64,000 bases of DNA from Gammaproteobacteria bacterium (GCA_012728415.1 JAAYFD010000017.1:1-64000), one strand, 5' to 3'. Shown: positions 8,567-18,357, counted from the stretch's first letter. Numbers and translations: made by a program. The notes: generated by a model not told the origin, from the letters alone.

Positions 8567-9307
8567 ATGACTCAAAACGTATCCATGCGCGACATGCTGC
8601 AGGCTGGCGTCCACTTTGGCCACCAGACCCGTTACTGGAACCCCAAGATGGGCAAATACATCTTTGGTGCGCGCAACAAAATTCATATCATCAATCTGGA
8701 AAAAACCCTGCCACTGTTCAACGAAGCCATGAGTTTCATTGAGCAAAAAGCCGCTGGCAAGAACAAGATCCTGTTTGTGGGCACCAAGCGTTCTGCCAGC
8801 AAGATCGTTCGTGAGCAGGCTGAGCGTTGTGGCATGCCCTATGTTGATCATCGCTGGCTGGGCGGCATGCTGACCAACTACAAAACCATCCGCACCTCGA
8901 TCAAGCGCCTGCGTGATCTGGAAGCGCAGGCCCAGGACGGCACCTTCGAGAAGCTGACCAAAAAAGAAGCCCTGATGCGTACGCGCGATCTGGAAAAGCT
9001 GGAGCGCAGCCTGGGTGGCATCAAGGATATGGGTGGCTTGCCTGATGCGCTGTTTGTTGTTGACGTAGATCACGAAAACATAGCCGTCAGCGAAGCCAAC
9101 AAACTGGGTATTCCTGTTATTGGCGTGGTGGATACCAACAGCAATCCTGCCGGTATTGACTACGTGATCCCGGGTAACGATGACGCTATCCGTGCTGTTC
9201 AGCTATATCTGGTAGCTGCCGCTGATGCGGTACTGCGCGCACGCCAGAGTGCAGCAACTACAGCCGAAGAATTTGTTGAAGTGGCTGACGAGGCTGCTGA
9301 GGCCTGA
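8567..9307 (+). CDS. rpsB: 30S ribosomal protein S2
   Basis: Ribosomal protein S2 (246 residues), which binds the back of the 30S subunit and is needed for S1 to join. Visible S2 signatures are [20 protein letters not shown] at the N-terminus, the RWLGGMLTN motif near residue 95, and [22 protein letters not shown] in the C-terminal half. The start at 8567 follows AGGA at the correct spacing; upstream in-frame starts would add unrelated residues. It heads the rpsB-tsf unit. Confidence 0.98.
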   Translation: MTQNVSMRDMLQAGVHFGHQTRYWNPKMGKYIFGARNKIHIINLEKTLPLFNEAMSFIEQKAAGKNKILFVGTKRSASKIVREQAERCGMPYVDHRWLGGMLTNYKTIRTSIKRLRDLEAQAQDGTFEKLTKKEALMRTRDLEKLERSLGGIKDMGGLPDALFVVDVDHENIAVSEANKLGIPVIGVVDTNSNPAGIDYVIPGNDDAIRAVQLYLVAAADAVLRARQSAATTAEEFVEVADEAAEA

Positions 9308-9327
9308 GTGGCTGCTGGCGCCTGAAG

Positions 9328-9352
9328 AAAGGGGGCACAGCCCCCTTTTTTG
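9328..9352 (+). terminator. Terminator/attenuator between rpsB and tsf
   Basis: GGGGGC and GCCCCC form a tight stem with a 3-base loop (9331-9345), flanked by A-residues and followed by a run of T. This is a canonical Rho-independent hairpin. Such an element between rpsB and tsf lowers the tsf transcript level and is known in related bacteria. Confidence 0.8.
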
Positions 9353-9418
9353 TCCGAATTGGAGCGTGGCGGCCTGTGCGCCGGTCACGCCTGCTTAATG
9401 TTTTTGCGAGGAATTAGA

Positions 9419-10288
9419 ATGTCACAGATTACTGCTGCAATGGTTAAAGAGCTGCGTGAGCGTACCGGTCAGGGCATGATGGATTGTAAAAAGGCCCTTG
9501 AAGCAGCGGGTGGCGATATTGAAAAAGCCATCGACGACATGCGTGCGGCCGGTGCCATCAAGGCAGCCAAAAAGGCTGGCAATATTGCTGCCGAGGGTTC
9601 GGTTGGTATCAAACTGGCCGAAGACGGCAAGACAGCCACCATTATTGAAGTCAACTCCCAGACTGATTTTCTGGCATTGCAGGATGATTTCAAAAACTTT
9701 GTGGCCGAAAGCCTGGATATTGCTGCTGCCAAGGGCTACACCGATGCGGCTCCGCTGATTGAGGAGCGTGAAGGTGCGCGTGAGCAGCTGGTCGCCAAAA
9801 CCGGTGAAAACGTCAACATTCGTCGCCTGGCGCGCATCGAAGGTGATGTGCTGGGTGCCTATCAGCACGGTAACCGCATTGGTGTGGTGGTTACCCTGGA
9901 GGGTGGTGACACCGAGCTGGCGCGTGACATTGCCATGCACGTTGCTGCCAGCAACCCGCAAGTGGTTAACCCGGAAGATGTTGCCGAGGATGTCGTCGCC
10001 AAGGAAAAAGAAATCTTCATGCAGTTGAATGAAGACAAAATCAAGGGCAAGCCCGAGAACATTGTTGAGAACATGATCAAGGGTCGCATCAACAAGTTCC
10101 TGTCCGAAGTTAGCCTGGTGGGCCAGGCTTTTGTTAAAGATCCGGATGTGACTGTTGGCAAACTGGCCGAAAAAGCCGGTGCCAAGATCGTTGGTTTCAC
10201 CCGTTATGAAGTGGGTGAGGGCATTGAGCGCGCCGAGGAAGACTTTGCTGCCGAGGTTGCTGCCCAGGTTGCTGCTTCCAAGAAGTAA
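9419..10288 (+). CDS. tsf: Elongation factor Ts
   Basis: Guanine-nucleotide exchange factor for EF-Tu (289 residues). The N-terminal UBA-like module carries VKELRERTGQGMMDCKKAL, and the core carries the TDF motif (NSQTDFLAL) that contacts EF-Tu. A dimerisation/coiled-coil region follows (around residues 180-230). The ATG at 9419, preceded by GAGGA, is the right start; the longer frame from 9350 runs through the rpsB attenuator. Followed by a strong terminator at 10305-10342. Confidence 0.98.
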   Translation: MSQITAAMVKELRERTGQGMMDCKKALEAAGGDIEKAIDDMRAAGAIKAAKKAGNIAAEGSVGIKLAEDGKTATIIEVNSQTDFLALQDDFKNFVAESLDIAAAKGYTDAAPLIEEREGAREQLVAKTGENVNIRRLARIEGDVLGAYQHGNRIGVVVTLEGGDTELARDIAMHVAASNPQVVNPEDVAEDVVAKEKEIFMQLNEDKIKGKPENIVENMIKGRINKFLSEVSLVGQAFVKDPDVTVGKLAEKAGAKIVGFTRYEVGEGIERAEEDFAAEVAAQVAASKK

Positions 10289-10304
10289 CCTGCCGGTCGT
10301 TCAG

Positions 10305-10342
10305 AAAACCGTCCGCACCCTTTGGGTTCGGACGGTTTTTTT
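10305..10342 (+). terminator. Rho-independent terminator of rpsB-tsf
   Basis: AAAACCGTCCG pairs with CGGACGGTTTT across a loop of about 13 bases, followed by T residues. It closes the rpsB-tsf unit, so pyrH downstream must use its own promoter. Confidence 0.88.
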
Positions 10343-10646
10343 GTGTCTGTATTGGGCTGCTTTACCGTGGAGCGTGGCCTGCTTTGGCTTTGTGCAGAAC
10401 TTTCGTGAGTGTGCGTACAGCCAACCAGTTGCCCGGCACTCTGCCGGGGCAGGAGCAAAGAGAGGATGGGAGGGCTTAAAGAGGATGCTTTCTGGTTGGA
10501 GTGGCATGAGTGGTGGCTTTATGTGTTGAAAAACCTCAGCCAAAACGGGAGGCACGGTTATCCGGGGGAAGCCTTGTTGTAGCTGAGCAGGTTCATCGTG
10601 CACAGTACCTGTCAATAACCTAGAATTCTGGAGGCCGGGGCTGAGT
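10343..10646. other. Intergenic space before arsB, no gene seen
   Basis: About 300 bases lie between the tsf terminator and the end of arsB. One GC-rich hairpin is visible near 10430-10452 (GCCCGGCA with TGCCGGGGC). I find no reading frame with recognisable protein features. Confidence 0.5.
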
Positions 10647-11957
10647 TTAACTTCCAGCTACTGGTAGCCAAAAATATAACGCTGCCAGACTGGCCAACAG
10701 CACTGGCGGCGTCAGCAGCAAGCCAAGCTTCATGTACTGCCCCCAGCTAATGCGATAGTTCTTTCCGGCCAGTACGTGCAGCCACAGTAAGGTTGCCAGA
10801 CTGCCAATGGGCGTGAATTTTGGCCCCAAGTCATTGCCGATAACGCTGGCATAAATCATCAGCTCACGAGTGTGTTCAGTGACTTGCGCCTGCTCAATAG
10901 CTAAAGCGCTGATCAGCGTTGAAGGCATGTTATTCATTACGGAAGCCACCAAAGCCACCAGTACGCCGCTACCGAGCGTGGCAACAAAATCTCCCTGGCT
11001 TGCCAGCCACTCAAGAGCATTTGCTCCAAGATCGGTCAGCCCTGACTTGCCCAATCCATACACGACAAGATACATGCCAAGGGAGAACAGCACGATTTGC
11101 CAGGGGGCACCTTGCAATGCCGTAGGTACAGAAACCTGGGCATCACGACCACCTTGCCACCAACGTCCAGCGACTGCCATCAATATCAGGGCAGCGGCTC
11201 CGGTGATTGCTGATACAGGCACACGCAGCGGAGCGGTAATGAAATAAGCCAGTAGCAACACAATCAGTAAAGGGCAGGTGAGCCGAAAGACCAGCTCATC
11301 CCGCACCGCACTGCGTGGTGGTTCAAGCCCTTTTAGGGAGTAGTGGCGTGGCAGGTTTCGCGCAAACACCAGCCACAGCATCAGCAGTGTTGCCAGCAAT
11401 GAAACCAGGTTAACCGGCACCATCACCGCCGCATAGCGACCAAAGCTGATGTCAAAGTAGTTGGCTGTCACAATGTTGACCAGGTTGGATATGATCAGTG
11501 GCAAGCTGGTGGTGTCCGCAACAAAACCAGTCGCCACAATAAATGCCAGTGTTGCCAGCGGCGTAAAATTCAAGCGCAATAAAATTGCCATGATAATCGG
11601 TGTCAGTAGCAAAGCCGCCCCATCGTTGGCGAACAGTGCACTCACCAGCGCACCGAGCAAAACAATCAGTGGCAGCAGCATGCGCCCACTGCCACGTCCA
11701 AGCCTGGACATATGTAGAGCTGCCCAGGTAAAAATACCGGCCTCGTCCAGTATCAGCGAAATGATGATCAGTGCGACAAAGGTAAATGTGGCATCCCAGA
11801 TAATGCTCCACACCAGTGCAACATCAGTCCAATGTACGACCCCAGCCGCTAACGCAGCACCAGCGCCTGCCAGTGCGCTGTAGCCAATACCCAGCCCCTT
11901 GGGCTGCCAAATTACAAACACCAGGGTGACCAAAAAAATTACAAAAGCCAGCAGCAT
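10647..11957 (-). CDS. arsB: Arsenite efflux permease ArsB
   Basis: Inner-membrane arsenite/antimonite efflux protein (436 residues; E. coli ArsB is about 429). It is almost wholly hydrophobic, with roughly twelve membrane segments. The family features FANDGAALLLTPI (about residues 108-120) and SVMNNMPSTL (around 340-350) mark the paired discontinuous helices of the ArsB/NhaD superfamily. No ArsA ATPase is present, so export would be driven by the proton gradient. It lies downstream of arsR in the same direction, but 202 bases away with a permease remnant between them. The locus interrupts the usual tsf-pyrH adjacency, which suggests insertion of an acquired module. Confidence 0.9.
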   Translation of the reverse strand: MLLAFVIFLVTLVFVIWQPKGLGIGYSALAGAGAALAAGVVHWTDVALVWSIIWDATFTFVALIIISLILDEAGIFTWAALHMSRLGRGSGRMLLPLIVLLGALVSALFANDGAALLLTPIIMAILLRLNFTPLATLAFIVATGFVADTTSLPLIISNLVNIVTANYFDISFGRYAAVMVPVNLVSLLATLLMLWLVFARNLPRHYSLKGLEPPRSAVRDELVFRLTCPLLIVLLLAYFITAPLRVPVSAITGAAALILMAVAGRWWQGGRDAQVSVPTALQGAPWQIVLFSLGMYLVVYGLGKSGLTDLGANALEWLASQGDFVATLGSGVLVALVASVMNNMPSTLISALAIEQAQVTEHTRELMIYASVIGNDLGPKFTPIGSLATLLWLHVLAGKNYRISWGQYMKLGLLLTPPVLLASLAALYFWLPVAGS

Positions 11958-11975
11958 GATTGTCCGTCTCTTTAG

Positions 11976-12146
11976 TTACAAAATGAAAGTCGCTTGCAGT
12001 TTGAATGTCATGGATTGGCGCAGCATCATCACCTCAGGAATGCTGGCCGCCACGGAACCCATGCAAAATGCCAGCGTGGTACCGATTGGCAGTCCATTCA
12101 ACAGCAGGCTTTCCATCACGGGTACAGTTGCCGGTGTCTGTTGCGT
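11976..12146 (-). pseudogene. Remnant of an ArsP/YraQ-type permease (C-terminal part)
   Basis: On the minus strand a frame open from 12146 to the stop at 11976-11978 encodes about 50 residues that read like the end of a PF03773-type permease: PVMESLLLNGLPIGTTLAF, then GSVAASIPEVMMLRQ and a final FKLQATFIL. Family members end with a similar block (an LLL.G.P.GT..AF...V..S.PE..ML pattern), but here everything upstream is missing and a TGA precedes the frame at 12147-12149. Such permeases often sit next to arsR genes. The fragment fills the gap between arsR and arsB, so a third gene of the module seems to have been lost. An internal GTG/ATG at 12119/12116 exists, but a functional protein is unlikely. 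Confidence 0.6.
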
Positions 12147-12159
12147 TCATTGCTGGCTC

Positions 12160-12525
12160 TCATTTGGTTAGGTTGTGACCTGGCAATACTTCTGGTGAAC
12201 AACTGGACCCGGCACGGAAGTCAAGACACAACCCGGGGTGGCCAGCACAGCACTCGTGGGCAAGAAAACTGATCAGCTCAAGTATCAATGGAATATCTGC
12301 GCGATAACGCTGATAGCGTCCTTTTTGCTCCACACTAAGCAGACCCGTCTGTGTTAAGTTTTTCAGGTGAAAGGACAGGTTGGTTGCAGGCAAACCCAGC
12401 TGGCTGGCAATTTTACCTGCTACCAGTCCGCCTGGCCCCTGCTTGACCAGTAGCTTGAAGATATCCAGCTGCACAGGGGAAGCAAGCGATTCGAAAAGCT
12501 GTGTTGCGATTTTGCTATCCGTCAT
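12160..12525 (-). CDS. arsR: ArsR-family metalloregulator
   Basis: Winged-helix repressor of 121 residues that would sense arsenite and control the ars genes. The helix-turn-helix is visible at about residues 38-60 (GKIASQLGLPATNLSFHLKNL). There is no CVC pair in the recognition helix. Instead cysteines C92, C93 and C100 (CCAGHPGLC) lie after the last helix, a layout resembling ArsR types with a C-terminal metal site. The ATG at 12525 is chosen because GAAGAG stands 6 bases ahead of it; an upstream extension to 12801 carries no motif. A palindromic candidate operator overlaps this ribosome-binding site. Confidence 0.9.
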   Translation of the reverse strand: MTDSKIATQLFESLASPVQLDIFKLLVKQGPGGLVAGKIASQLGLPATNLSFHLKNLTQTGLLSVEQKGRYQRYRADIPLILELISFLAHECCAGHPGLCLDFRAGSSCSPEVLPGHNLTK

Positions 12526-12531
12526 GCAACT

Positions 12532-12549
12532 CTTCAACACGCGTTGAAG
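12532..12549. promoter_or_regulatory. Candidate ArsR operator
   Basis: CTTCAAC (12532-12538) and GTTGAAG (12543-12549) are perfect 7-base inverted arms around ACGC, ending 7 bases upstream of the arsR start. TTCA...TGAA-type palindromes are known for ArsR repressors. The site overlaps the arsR ribosome-binding site, as expected for autorepression. Confidence 0.6.
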
Positions 12550-12967
12550 TATTGGAAAGATGAGCAATGTACCATTTTTAAAGGGGGACAACACGAACAC
12601 CATGGCCTGCTGTGGCTCTGCTCGCAGCGCATAAAGAACATCCCGGGCTTGATGTGTAGCGGGCTGAGGTGCCAGCTCTGGCTGAGCGTCTGGGCGCGCA
12701 GCCTGCTGCCATCCATTAAAGCCTTGATGCAGCCAGGCAACTTTTGTCCGGGGGCGGCCCCGCTGGCGAGCCTTAGCCGGACTATGCCGAGGCAGCACCA
12801 AAAAGCATTAGCCTCGCATTGTGGAGCTGTTAAGGGCTACTGACCGAGCTTTTATTTGCGGGGCCATGGCAGTGAATGCAAGCAAAAAACGTTTGTAGGC
12901 GGCCACCCCTCGTTACTTGCCTGATCTCGGGGTATAATTCGACGGATAAATTTTTAGGAGATAGCCA
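12550..12967 (+). promoter_or_regulatory. arsR-pyrH intergenic region with pyrH promoter
   Basis: About 420 bases separate the divergent arsR and pyrH. Near its right end a perfect TATAAT lies at 12933-12938, about 30 bases before the pyrH start, with AGGAG at 12956-12960. No convincing -35 is visible at 17 bases, so the promoter may be weak or activator-dependent. The left 300 bases hold no gene I can support. Confidence 0.5.
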
Positions 12968-13711
12968 ATGGCCTTACCAGACAACAGTCGTCAGCCCCGT
13001 TACAAGCGCATTTTACTGAAGCTCAGTGGCGAGGCCCTGATGGGGTCGGAAAATTTTGGCATTGATCCCAAGGTATTGGACCGCATGGCACTTGAGATCG
13101 GCCAGTTGATCGGTATTGGTGTGCAGGTCGGACTGGTTATCGGTGGCGGCAACCTGTTCCGCGGTGCTGCACTGTCTGCGGCGGGTATGGACCGGGTAAC
13201 CGGTGACCACATGGGTATGCTGGCTACAGTGATGAACGCCCTGGCGATGCGTGATGCGCTGGAGCGTTCTAATATTCCGGCGCTGGTGATGTCAGCCATC
13301 TCCATGGTGGGGGTAACCGAGCACTATGATCGCCGTAAAGCCATGGGCCACTTGCGCAAGGGTGAGGTGGTGATTTTTTCTGCTGGTACCGGCAACCCTT
13401 TTTTTACCACTGATTCGGCTGCCTGCTTGCGCGGCATTGAGGTCAACGCCGATGTGGTACTCAAGGCCACCAAAGTAGACGGTGTTTATACTGACGACCC
13501 TTTCAAAAATCCGAATGCAGAAAAGTTTGATCGGCTGAGTTACGACGAGGCGCTGGATCTCAAGCTGGAGGTTATGGATCTGACTGCGATTTGCCTGGTG
13601 CGTGACCACAAGATGCCCTTGCGCGTATTTAACATGAACAAGCCCGGAGCATTGCTGAATGTAGTGCTTGGCGGTGCCGAAGGTACACTGGTTGAGGAGA
13701 CCGTTGAATGA
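12968..13711 (+). CDS. pyrH: UMP kinase
   Basis: Hexameric bacterial UMP kinase (247 residues) that makes UDP from UMP and ATP. It belongs to the amino-acid kinase superfamily: [12 protein letters not shown] at the N-terminus, [16 protein letters not shown] (residues 50-65), and the C-terminal [12 protein letters not shown] and VDGVYTDDP segments. It starts the pyrH-frr-uppS-cdsA-dxr-rseP-bamA series and overlaps frr by 4 bases (ATGA), so translational coupling is likely. Confidence 0.98.
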   Translation: MALPDNSRQPRYKRILLKLSGEALMGSENFGIDPKVLDRMALEIGQLIGIGVQVGLVIGGGNLFRGAALSAAGMDRVTGDHMGMLATVMNALAMRDALERSNIPALVMSAISMVGVTEHYDRRKAMGHLRKGEVVIFSAGTGNPFFTTDSAACLRGIEVNADVVLKATKVDGVYTDDPFKNPNAEKFDRLSYDEALDLKLEVMDLTAICLVRDHKMPLRVFNMNKPGALLNVVLGGAEGTLVEETVE

Positions 13712-14265
13712 TCAATGAAATCAAGGCTGATGCCCAGACACGCATGCAGAAGTCGGTAGAGTCGCTGCAAAATGCGTTTAGCAAGATTCGCACGGGTCGT
13801 GCACATCCGAGCATCCTGGACAGCGTGATGGTGTCCTATTACGGTAGCGACACACCATTGCGTCAGCTGGCCAATGTAGTGGCGGAAGATGCCCGTACCC
13901 TGGCGCTGACCGTATTTGACCGTAGCGCAATTCAGGCGGTTGAGAAGGCTATTTTGCAGTCGGATCTGGGGCTGAACCCGGCCACTGCCGGTACCACCAT
14001 CCGTGTACCGATGCCTGCCCTGACAGAAGAAACCCGCAAGGCTTACACCCGCCAGGCTCGCCAGGAGGCAGAAAACGCTCGTGTTGCTGTGCGTAACGTG
14101 CGTCGCGATGCATTGGGTGATGTCAAGGACCTGGTTAAAGATAAAGAAATCAGTGAAGATGAAGAGCGTCGTGCGGCTGACGAAATCCAGAAAATTACTG
14201 ATACCTTCATTGAGGATATTGACAGCCAGCTGGCCGCCAAAGAAACCGACCTGATGGAAGTCTGA
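13708..14265 (+). CDS. frr: Ribosome recycling factor
   Basis: A 185-residue factor that splits the post-termination ribosome with EF-G. Typical features are the start [18 protein letters not shown], then [14 protein letters not shown] (near residues 26-39), and the C-terminal helical segment [15 protein letters not shown]. Length is exactly that of the family. Overlaps pyrH by 4 bases and precedes uppS by 12. Confidence 0.98.
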   Translation: MINEIKADAQTRMQKSVESLQNAFSKIRTGRAHPSILDSVMVSYYGSDTPLRQLANVVAEDARTLALTVFDRSAIQAVEKAILQSDLGLNPATAGTTIRVPMPALTEETRKAYTRQARQEAENARVAVRNVRRDALGDVKDLVKDKEISEDEERRAADEIQKITDTFIEDIDSQLAAKETDLMEV

Positions 14266-14277
14266 TTCGGAGCGCGT

Positions 14278-15027
14278 ATGCCCAGTAAAAAAGCTGTAGT
14301 GCCGCGCCATGTGGCTATTATCATGGATGGCAATAATCGCTGGGCGAAAAAACGCTTCCTGCCGGGTGTTGCCGGACACAAAGCGGGCGTCCGGGCGGTG
14401 CGCGAGGTTATCGAAACCTGTGCCGAGGCCGGTGTTGAGGTGTTGACACTGTTTGCCTTTTCCAGCGAGAACTGGAAAAGGCCGGCCGATGAAGTTAGCG
14501 CCTTGATGGAGCTGTTCATGGCGGCTTTGCGTCGTGAAGTGAACAAGCTGGACAAAAACGGCATCCGTTTGAAAGTACTGGGTGATTGCAGCCGCTTTCA
14601 TCCGGATCTTCAGGCAGCGATCCGCGCTGCCGAGCAACAGACGGCAGGCAACACCCACTTTATTTTGCAGATCGCTGCCAATTACGGTGGACGCTGGGAT
14701 ATTACGCAGGCTGTACGCCAGCTGGCCGGGAAGGTGCGTGAAGGAAGCCTGCAACCAAGTGACATAACCGAAGACTTGATCAACAGTCACCTGATTACTG
14801 CCAACGGCCCGGAGCCGGATCTGCTTGTGCGTACAGGCGGAGAGCAGCGTGTCAGCAATTTTTTGCTGTGGCAGATGGCCTACACCGAATTTTACTTTAC
14901 CGACTTGTACTGGCCCGACTTCCGGCGTGCGGCCATGCAGGCAGCGCTGGATAGCTTCACGCGCCGTGAACGGCGCTTTGGGCGTACCAGCGAACAGCTT
15001 GAGGCGGATAAAAACACATCATGTTAA
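14278..15027 (+). CDS. uppS: Undecaprenyl diphosphate synthase
   Basis: cis-Prenyltransferase of 249 residues that builds the C55 lipid carrier for peptidoglycan and O-antigen. The signature HVAIIMDGNNRWAKKR holds the catalytic aspartate; FAFSSENWKRP and the C-terminal RTGGEQRVSNFLLWQ and ELYW-like segment (DLYWPDF) are all present. Its last bases overlap the cdsA start (15021). Confidence 0.97.
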   Translation: MPSKKAVVPRHVAIIMDGNNRWAKKRFLPGVAGHKAGVRAVREVIETCAEAGVEVLTLFAFSSENWKRPADEVSALMELFMAALRREVNKLDKNGIRLKVLGDCSRFHPDLQAAIRAAEQQTAGNTHFILQIAANYGGRWDITQAVRQLAGKVREGSLQPSDITEDLINSHLITANGPEPDLLVRTGGEQRVSNFLLWQMAYTEFYFTDLYWPDFRRAAMQAALDSFTRRERRFGRTSEQLEADKNTSC

Positions 15028-15830
15028 AACAGCGCATCATCACAGCTCTCTGGCTATTGCCACTGGCGCTGGCCGGCTTTTTCGGCTTGCAAGGCCATGC
15101 CTTTACCGCTTTTGTGGGCATGATCATGGTGCTGGGAGGCTGGGAGTGGGCACGGCTGGCTGGTCTGACGGCCCAGGCAGGACGTATCGGCTTTGCCGTT
15201 GCGCTGTTGGCGCTATTTATTTTGTTAAGTCTGCTTGTACCTGTGCTGCCTGTGTTGTGGCTGGCGCTGGCGTGGTGGCTATTGGCAACGCTGATGGTGT
15301 TTGCTTACCCAAAATCTGCAGCCTGGTGGGGCGGACTTCCTGGCAAGCTCTTGATTGGCTTGCTGATTTTGCTGCCTGCGGGTATCGCTCTGGTCTGGCT
15401 GAAAAGCCAGCAGCAGGCCAATATGCTGATTCTGACCGTCATGCTGATGGTCTGGACTGCCGATATCGGTGCATATTTTAGCGGTCGTGCCTTTGGCAAG
15501 CGCAAGCTGGCACCAGCCGTCAGCCCTGGCAAGAGCTGGGCCGGCCTTTATGGCGGCTTGTTGGCCAGTGTGCTGGTGGCAGCTGTTTGCGGTTTATTGC
15601 TGGGCTTGTCTGCTGGCCAGTTAATGCTGTTTATACCGGCAGCAGCAGTGGTGGTGCTGTTTTCCGTCATTGGTGATCTGACCGAGAGCATGTTTAAGCG
15701 CACTGCCGGCATCAAGGACAGCAGCAACCTGTTACCCGGTCATGGTGGTGTGCTGGATCGCATCGACAGCCTGACTGCGGCGTTACCGCTGTTTGCTTTG
15801 CTGATGTTGCTGACCGGTTGGCTGGCCTGA
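15021..15830 (+). CDS. cdsA: Phosphatidate cytidylyltransferase
   Basis: Inner-membrane CDP-diacylglycerol synthase (269 residues), the branch point for all phospholipids. About seven to eight hydrophobic segments are visible. The family signature near the C-terminus is complete: [20 protein letters not shown] followed by GVLDR. The start overlaps uppS by 7 bases, and dxr follows after a single base. The product feeds the cardiolipin synthase encoded at 25448. Confidence 0.96.
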   Translation: MLKQRIITALWLLPLALAGFFGLQGHAFTAFVGMIMVLGGWEWARLAGLTAQAGRIGFAVALLALFILLSLLVPVLPVLWLALAWWLLATLMVFAYPKSAAWWGGLPGKLLIGLLILLPAGIALVWLKSQQQANMLILTVMLMVWTADIGAYFSGRAFGKRKLAPAVSPGKSWAGLYGGLLASVLVAAVCGLLLGLSAGQLMLFIPAAAVVVLFSVIGDLTESMFKRTAGIKDSSNLLPGHGGVLDRIDSLTAALPLFALLMLLTGWLA

Positions 15831-15831
15831 C

Positions 15832-17004
15832 ATGCAGCAGATAACTGTATTGGGAGCGACAGGCTCCATCGGCAGTAGCACCCTGGATGTCATTGCCCGG
15901 CACCCGAACGAATATGAGGTGTTTGCCCTCACAGCCCACAGTCGCGTGAACGAGCTGGCGCAGCTGTGTCGTCGCCACCGTCCGCGTTACGCAGTGGTGG
16001 GTACAGCCGTGGATGCCCGGAAACTGCAGCGCCTGTTGAATGGGCAGGATTGTGAAGTGCTTTATGGTGAGCAGGGTTTGAACCAGGTTGCCAGCGCCAG
16101 TGAAGTAGACACTGTTACAGCGGCCATTGTCGGGGCAGCCGGGCTGGCGCCAACACTGGCTGCAATACGCGCAGGCAAGAAGGTTTTGCTGGCAAACAAG
16201 GAAGCGCTGGTAATGAGTGGCGCCTTGTTCATGCAGGCGGTGCAGGAGCATGGTGCCACCTTGCTGCCAATCGACAGCGAGCACAATGCAATTTTTCAGT
16301 GCCTGCCATGCAACTATCAGGAAGGGTTGCCGCAAACCGGCGTGCGCCGCCTGTTGCTGACCGCCTCTGGTGGGCCTTTCCGTGAAACCACGCTGAGTGA
16401 GCTGGCGCAGGTAACGCCAGAGCAGGCCTGTGCCCACCCTAATTGGTCCATGGGGCAAAAGATTTCTGTCGACTCGGCCACCATGATGAACAAGGGGCTG
16501 GAGCTGATTGAGGCTTGCTGGCTGTTTGCTGCCAGCCCCGGGCAAGTGGATGTGGTGGTGCATCCGCAAAGCATCATTCATTCGTTGGTCGACTATGTTG
16601 ACGGTTCGGTGCTGGCTCAATTGGGTAATCCGGACATGCGTACACCCATTGCCCACGCTCTGGCCTGGCCGGCACGGATTGATTCCGGGGTGCAGCCGCT
16701 GGACTTGTACCAATTGGCGCGGATGGATTTTTTTGAACCGGACCTGGAAAAATTTGTCTGCCTGAGACTGGCCCGTGAAGCGGCCGAGCAGGGTGGTACC
16801 GCTCCGGCGGTATTGAATGCGGCCAATGAAGTGGCCGTGGCCGGTTTTTTGGGTGGGCAGGCCGGATTTTTGCAAATTGCACAAATTGTTCAGCGGACCC
16901 TGGAGCAGGCAGACATCTGTGCTGCTGATAGTTTGGACTGTGTGCTGGATGCCGACCGGCAAGCACGCGAAATTGCCAGTCAGTGGCTGGCCAGGATGAG
17001 TTGA
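15832..17004 (+). CDS. dxr: 1-deoxy-D-xylulose 5-phosphate reductoisomerase
   Basis: Second enzyme of the MEP isoprenoid pathway (390 residues), converting DXP to MEP with NADPH. The N-terminal nucleotide motif [13 protein letters not shown] is followed by [11 protein letters not shown], the acidic metal site PIDSEHNAI (around residues 145-153), and [17 protein letters not shown]. It supplies isoprenoid units used by UppS upstream. The stop codon abuts the rseP GTG start. Confidence 0.98.
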   Translation: MQQITVLGATGSIGSSTLDVIARHPNEYEVFALTAHSRVNELAQLCRRHRPRYAVVGTAVDARKLQRLLNGQDCEVLYGEQGLNQVASASEVDTVTAAIVGAAGLAPTLAAIRAGKKVLLANKEALVMSGALFMQAVQEHGATLLPIDSEHNAIFQCLPCNYQEGLPQTGVRRLLLTASGGPFRETTLSELAQVTPEQACAHPNWSMGQKISVDSATMMNKGLELIEACWLFAASPGQVDVVVHPQSIIHSLVDYVDGSVLAQLGNPDMRTPIAHALAWPARIDSGVQPLDLYQLARMDFFEPDLEKFVCLRLAREAAEQGGTAPAVLNAANEVAVAGFLGGQAGFLQIAQIVQRTLEQADICAADSLDCVLDADRQAREIASQWLARMS

Positions 17005-18357
17005 GTGAGCGGTATCTATATGTTGCTGGGCACGCTGGTTGCGCTGGGCGTGCTGGTGACCATTCATGAATATGGCCACTTTTGGGTGGCGCGTCGCTGT
17101 GGAGTCCGCGTGCTGCGTTTCTCGGTAGGTTTTGGCAAGCCTCTGTTGCGCTGGCATGACCGCCGGGGAACTGAATTTGTAATTGCTGCGCTGCCGCTTG
17201 GCGGCTACGTCAAGATGCTGGATGGACGAGAAGAGCAGCTGCAGAAGCAAGAAGAGATGCAGGCCTTCAACTTGAAGCCGGTGCGCCAGCGCATGGCCAT
17301 TGTGGCGGCCGGTCCGGTAGCCAACTTTCTGCTTGCGTTTGTGTTTTTTTGGATACTGGCCATGCTGGGCAGCCAGCAGGTCAGGCCAGTGATTGGTGAG
17401 GTTGAGCCGGGCAGCCTGGCTGAGCAGGCCGGATTGCAGGCCGGCCTGGAAATCGTCACAGTTGACGGCACCGGGGTCGGTGGCTGGGGTGATGTAAATG
17501 TGCAACTGATGAGGCGTCTGGGCGAAACTGGTACCTTGCAGCTGGAAGCGCGTCAGCAGGGCAATAGCGTGGCTAGCCGTTACAGCATCACGCTAGATGC
17601 CTGGCAAAAAGGCGTGGAACAGATCAATCCGTTGCAGGCGCTGGGTATTGAGCCATGGCGTCCTGAGGCGCAGGCAGTGCTGACGCACTTTGACGAACAG
17701 GGTCCGGCAGTGGCCGCCGGCTTGCAGTTGCAGGATCGGGTACTGGCACTTGATGATAAAACAGTTGATAACTGGCAACAGCTGGTACGGCTGGTACAAG
17801 CCCGTCCCGATGAGCGTGTTGAGCTGCGGGTGTTGCGTGGTGATAGCGAGCTGCATATTCCGGTGCGGCTGGCATCCCGCACAGAAGGGCAAACCAGTCA
17901 TGGCTATCTGGGGGCGGGTGTGACCGGAGAGCCCTGGCCAGAGTCCATGCTGATTGAGAAATCTTATGGTTTATGGGGTAGCGCACTCGAGGGGGGGCGT
18001 CATACTTGGCGGATGAGCGTCATGACGCTGGTTTCCATCAAGAAAATGTTGCTGGGCGAGATGTCGGCAAAAAACTTGAGCGGACCCATCAGCATTGCTA
18101 AAGTAGCGGGTGCCTCGGCCGAGTCTGGCCTGCGCAGTTTTTTGAACTTCATGGCATACCTCAGCATCAGTCTGGGCGTGCTCAACCTGCTGCCGGTTCC
18201 GGTACTGGATGGCGGCCACTTGCTGTTTTATGCAGCAGAGTGGATACGCGGCAAACCCTTGCCTGAACGCATTCAGGCGCTGGGTATGCAGGTGGGCATC
18301 GCTCTGGTGCTGAGTCTGATGGCATTTGCCGTGATCAATGATATTGCCCGCCTCTGA
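17005..18357 (+). CDS. rseP: Site-2 protease RseP (MucP)
   Basis: Intramembrane zinc metalloprotease (450 residues) that cleaves the sigma-E/AlgU anti-sigma factor after DegS-type cutting. The HExxH site is seen as HEYGH in the first membrane helix, and the second zinc motif as PVLDGGH in the third. Two PDZ domains lie between them (about residues 115-190 and 205-285). The GTG at 17005 directly after the dxr stop is chosen because MSGIYMLLGTLVALGVLVT matches the family start; the ATG at 17020 would remove part of helix one. It is followed by bamA, whose folding stress it monitors. Confidence 0.96.
   Translation: MSGIYMLLGTLVALGVLVTIHEYGHFWVARRCGVRVLRFSVGFGKPLLRWHDRRGTEFVIAALPLGGYVKMLDGREEQLQKQEEMQAFNLKPVRQRMAIVAAGPVANFLLAFVFFWILAMLGSQQVRPVIGEVEPGSLAEQAGLQAGLEIVTVDGTGVGGWGDVNVQLMRRLGETGTLQLEARQQGNSVASRYSITLDAWQKGVEQINPLQALGIEPWRPEAQAVLTHFDEQGPAVAAGLQLQDRVLALDDKTVDNWQQLVRLVQARPDERVELRVLRGDSELHIPVRLASRTEGQTSHGYLGAGVTGEPWPESMLIEKSYGLWGSALEGGRHTWRMSVMTLVSIKKMLLGEMSAKNLSGPISIAKVAGASAESGLRSFLNFMAYLSISLGVLNLLPVPVLDGGHLLFYAAEWIRGKPLPERIQALGMQVGIALVLSLMAFAVINDIARL

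Noticed and set aside
12534-12740. Small frames upstream of arsR
   Set aside because: Short, without motifs, and they overlap the arsR control region.
13540-14790. Long minus-strand frame opposite pyrH-frr-uppS
   Set aside because: It spans three real genes on the other strand and shows no motif; codon pattern follows the complementary frame.
15712-17505. Minus-strand frame of about 597 codons opposite dxr/rseP
   Set aside because: Shadow of dxr and rseP; histidine- and glutamine-rich nonsense with no domain.
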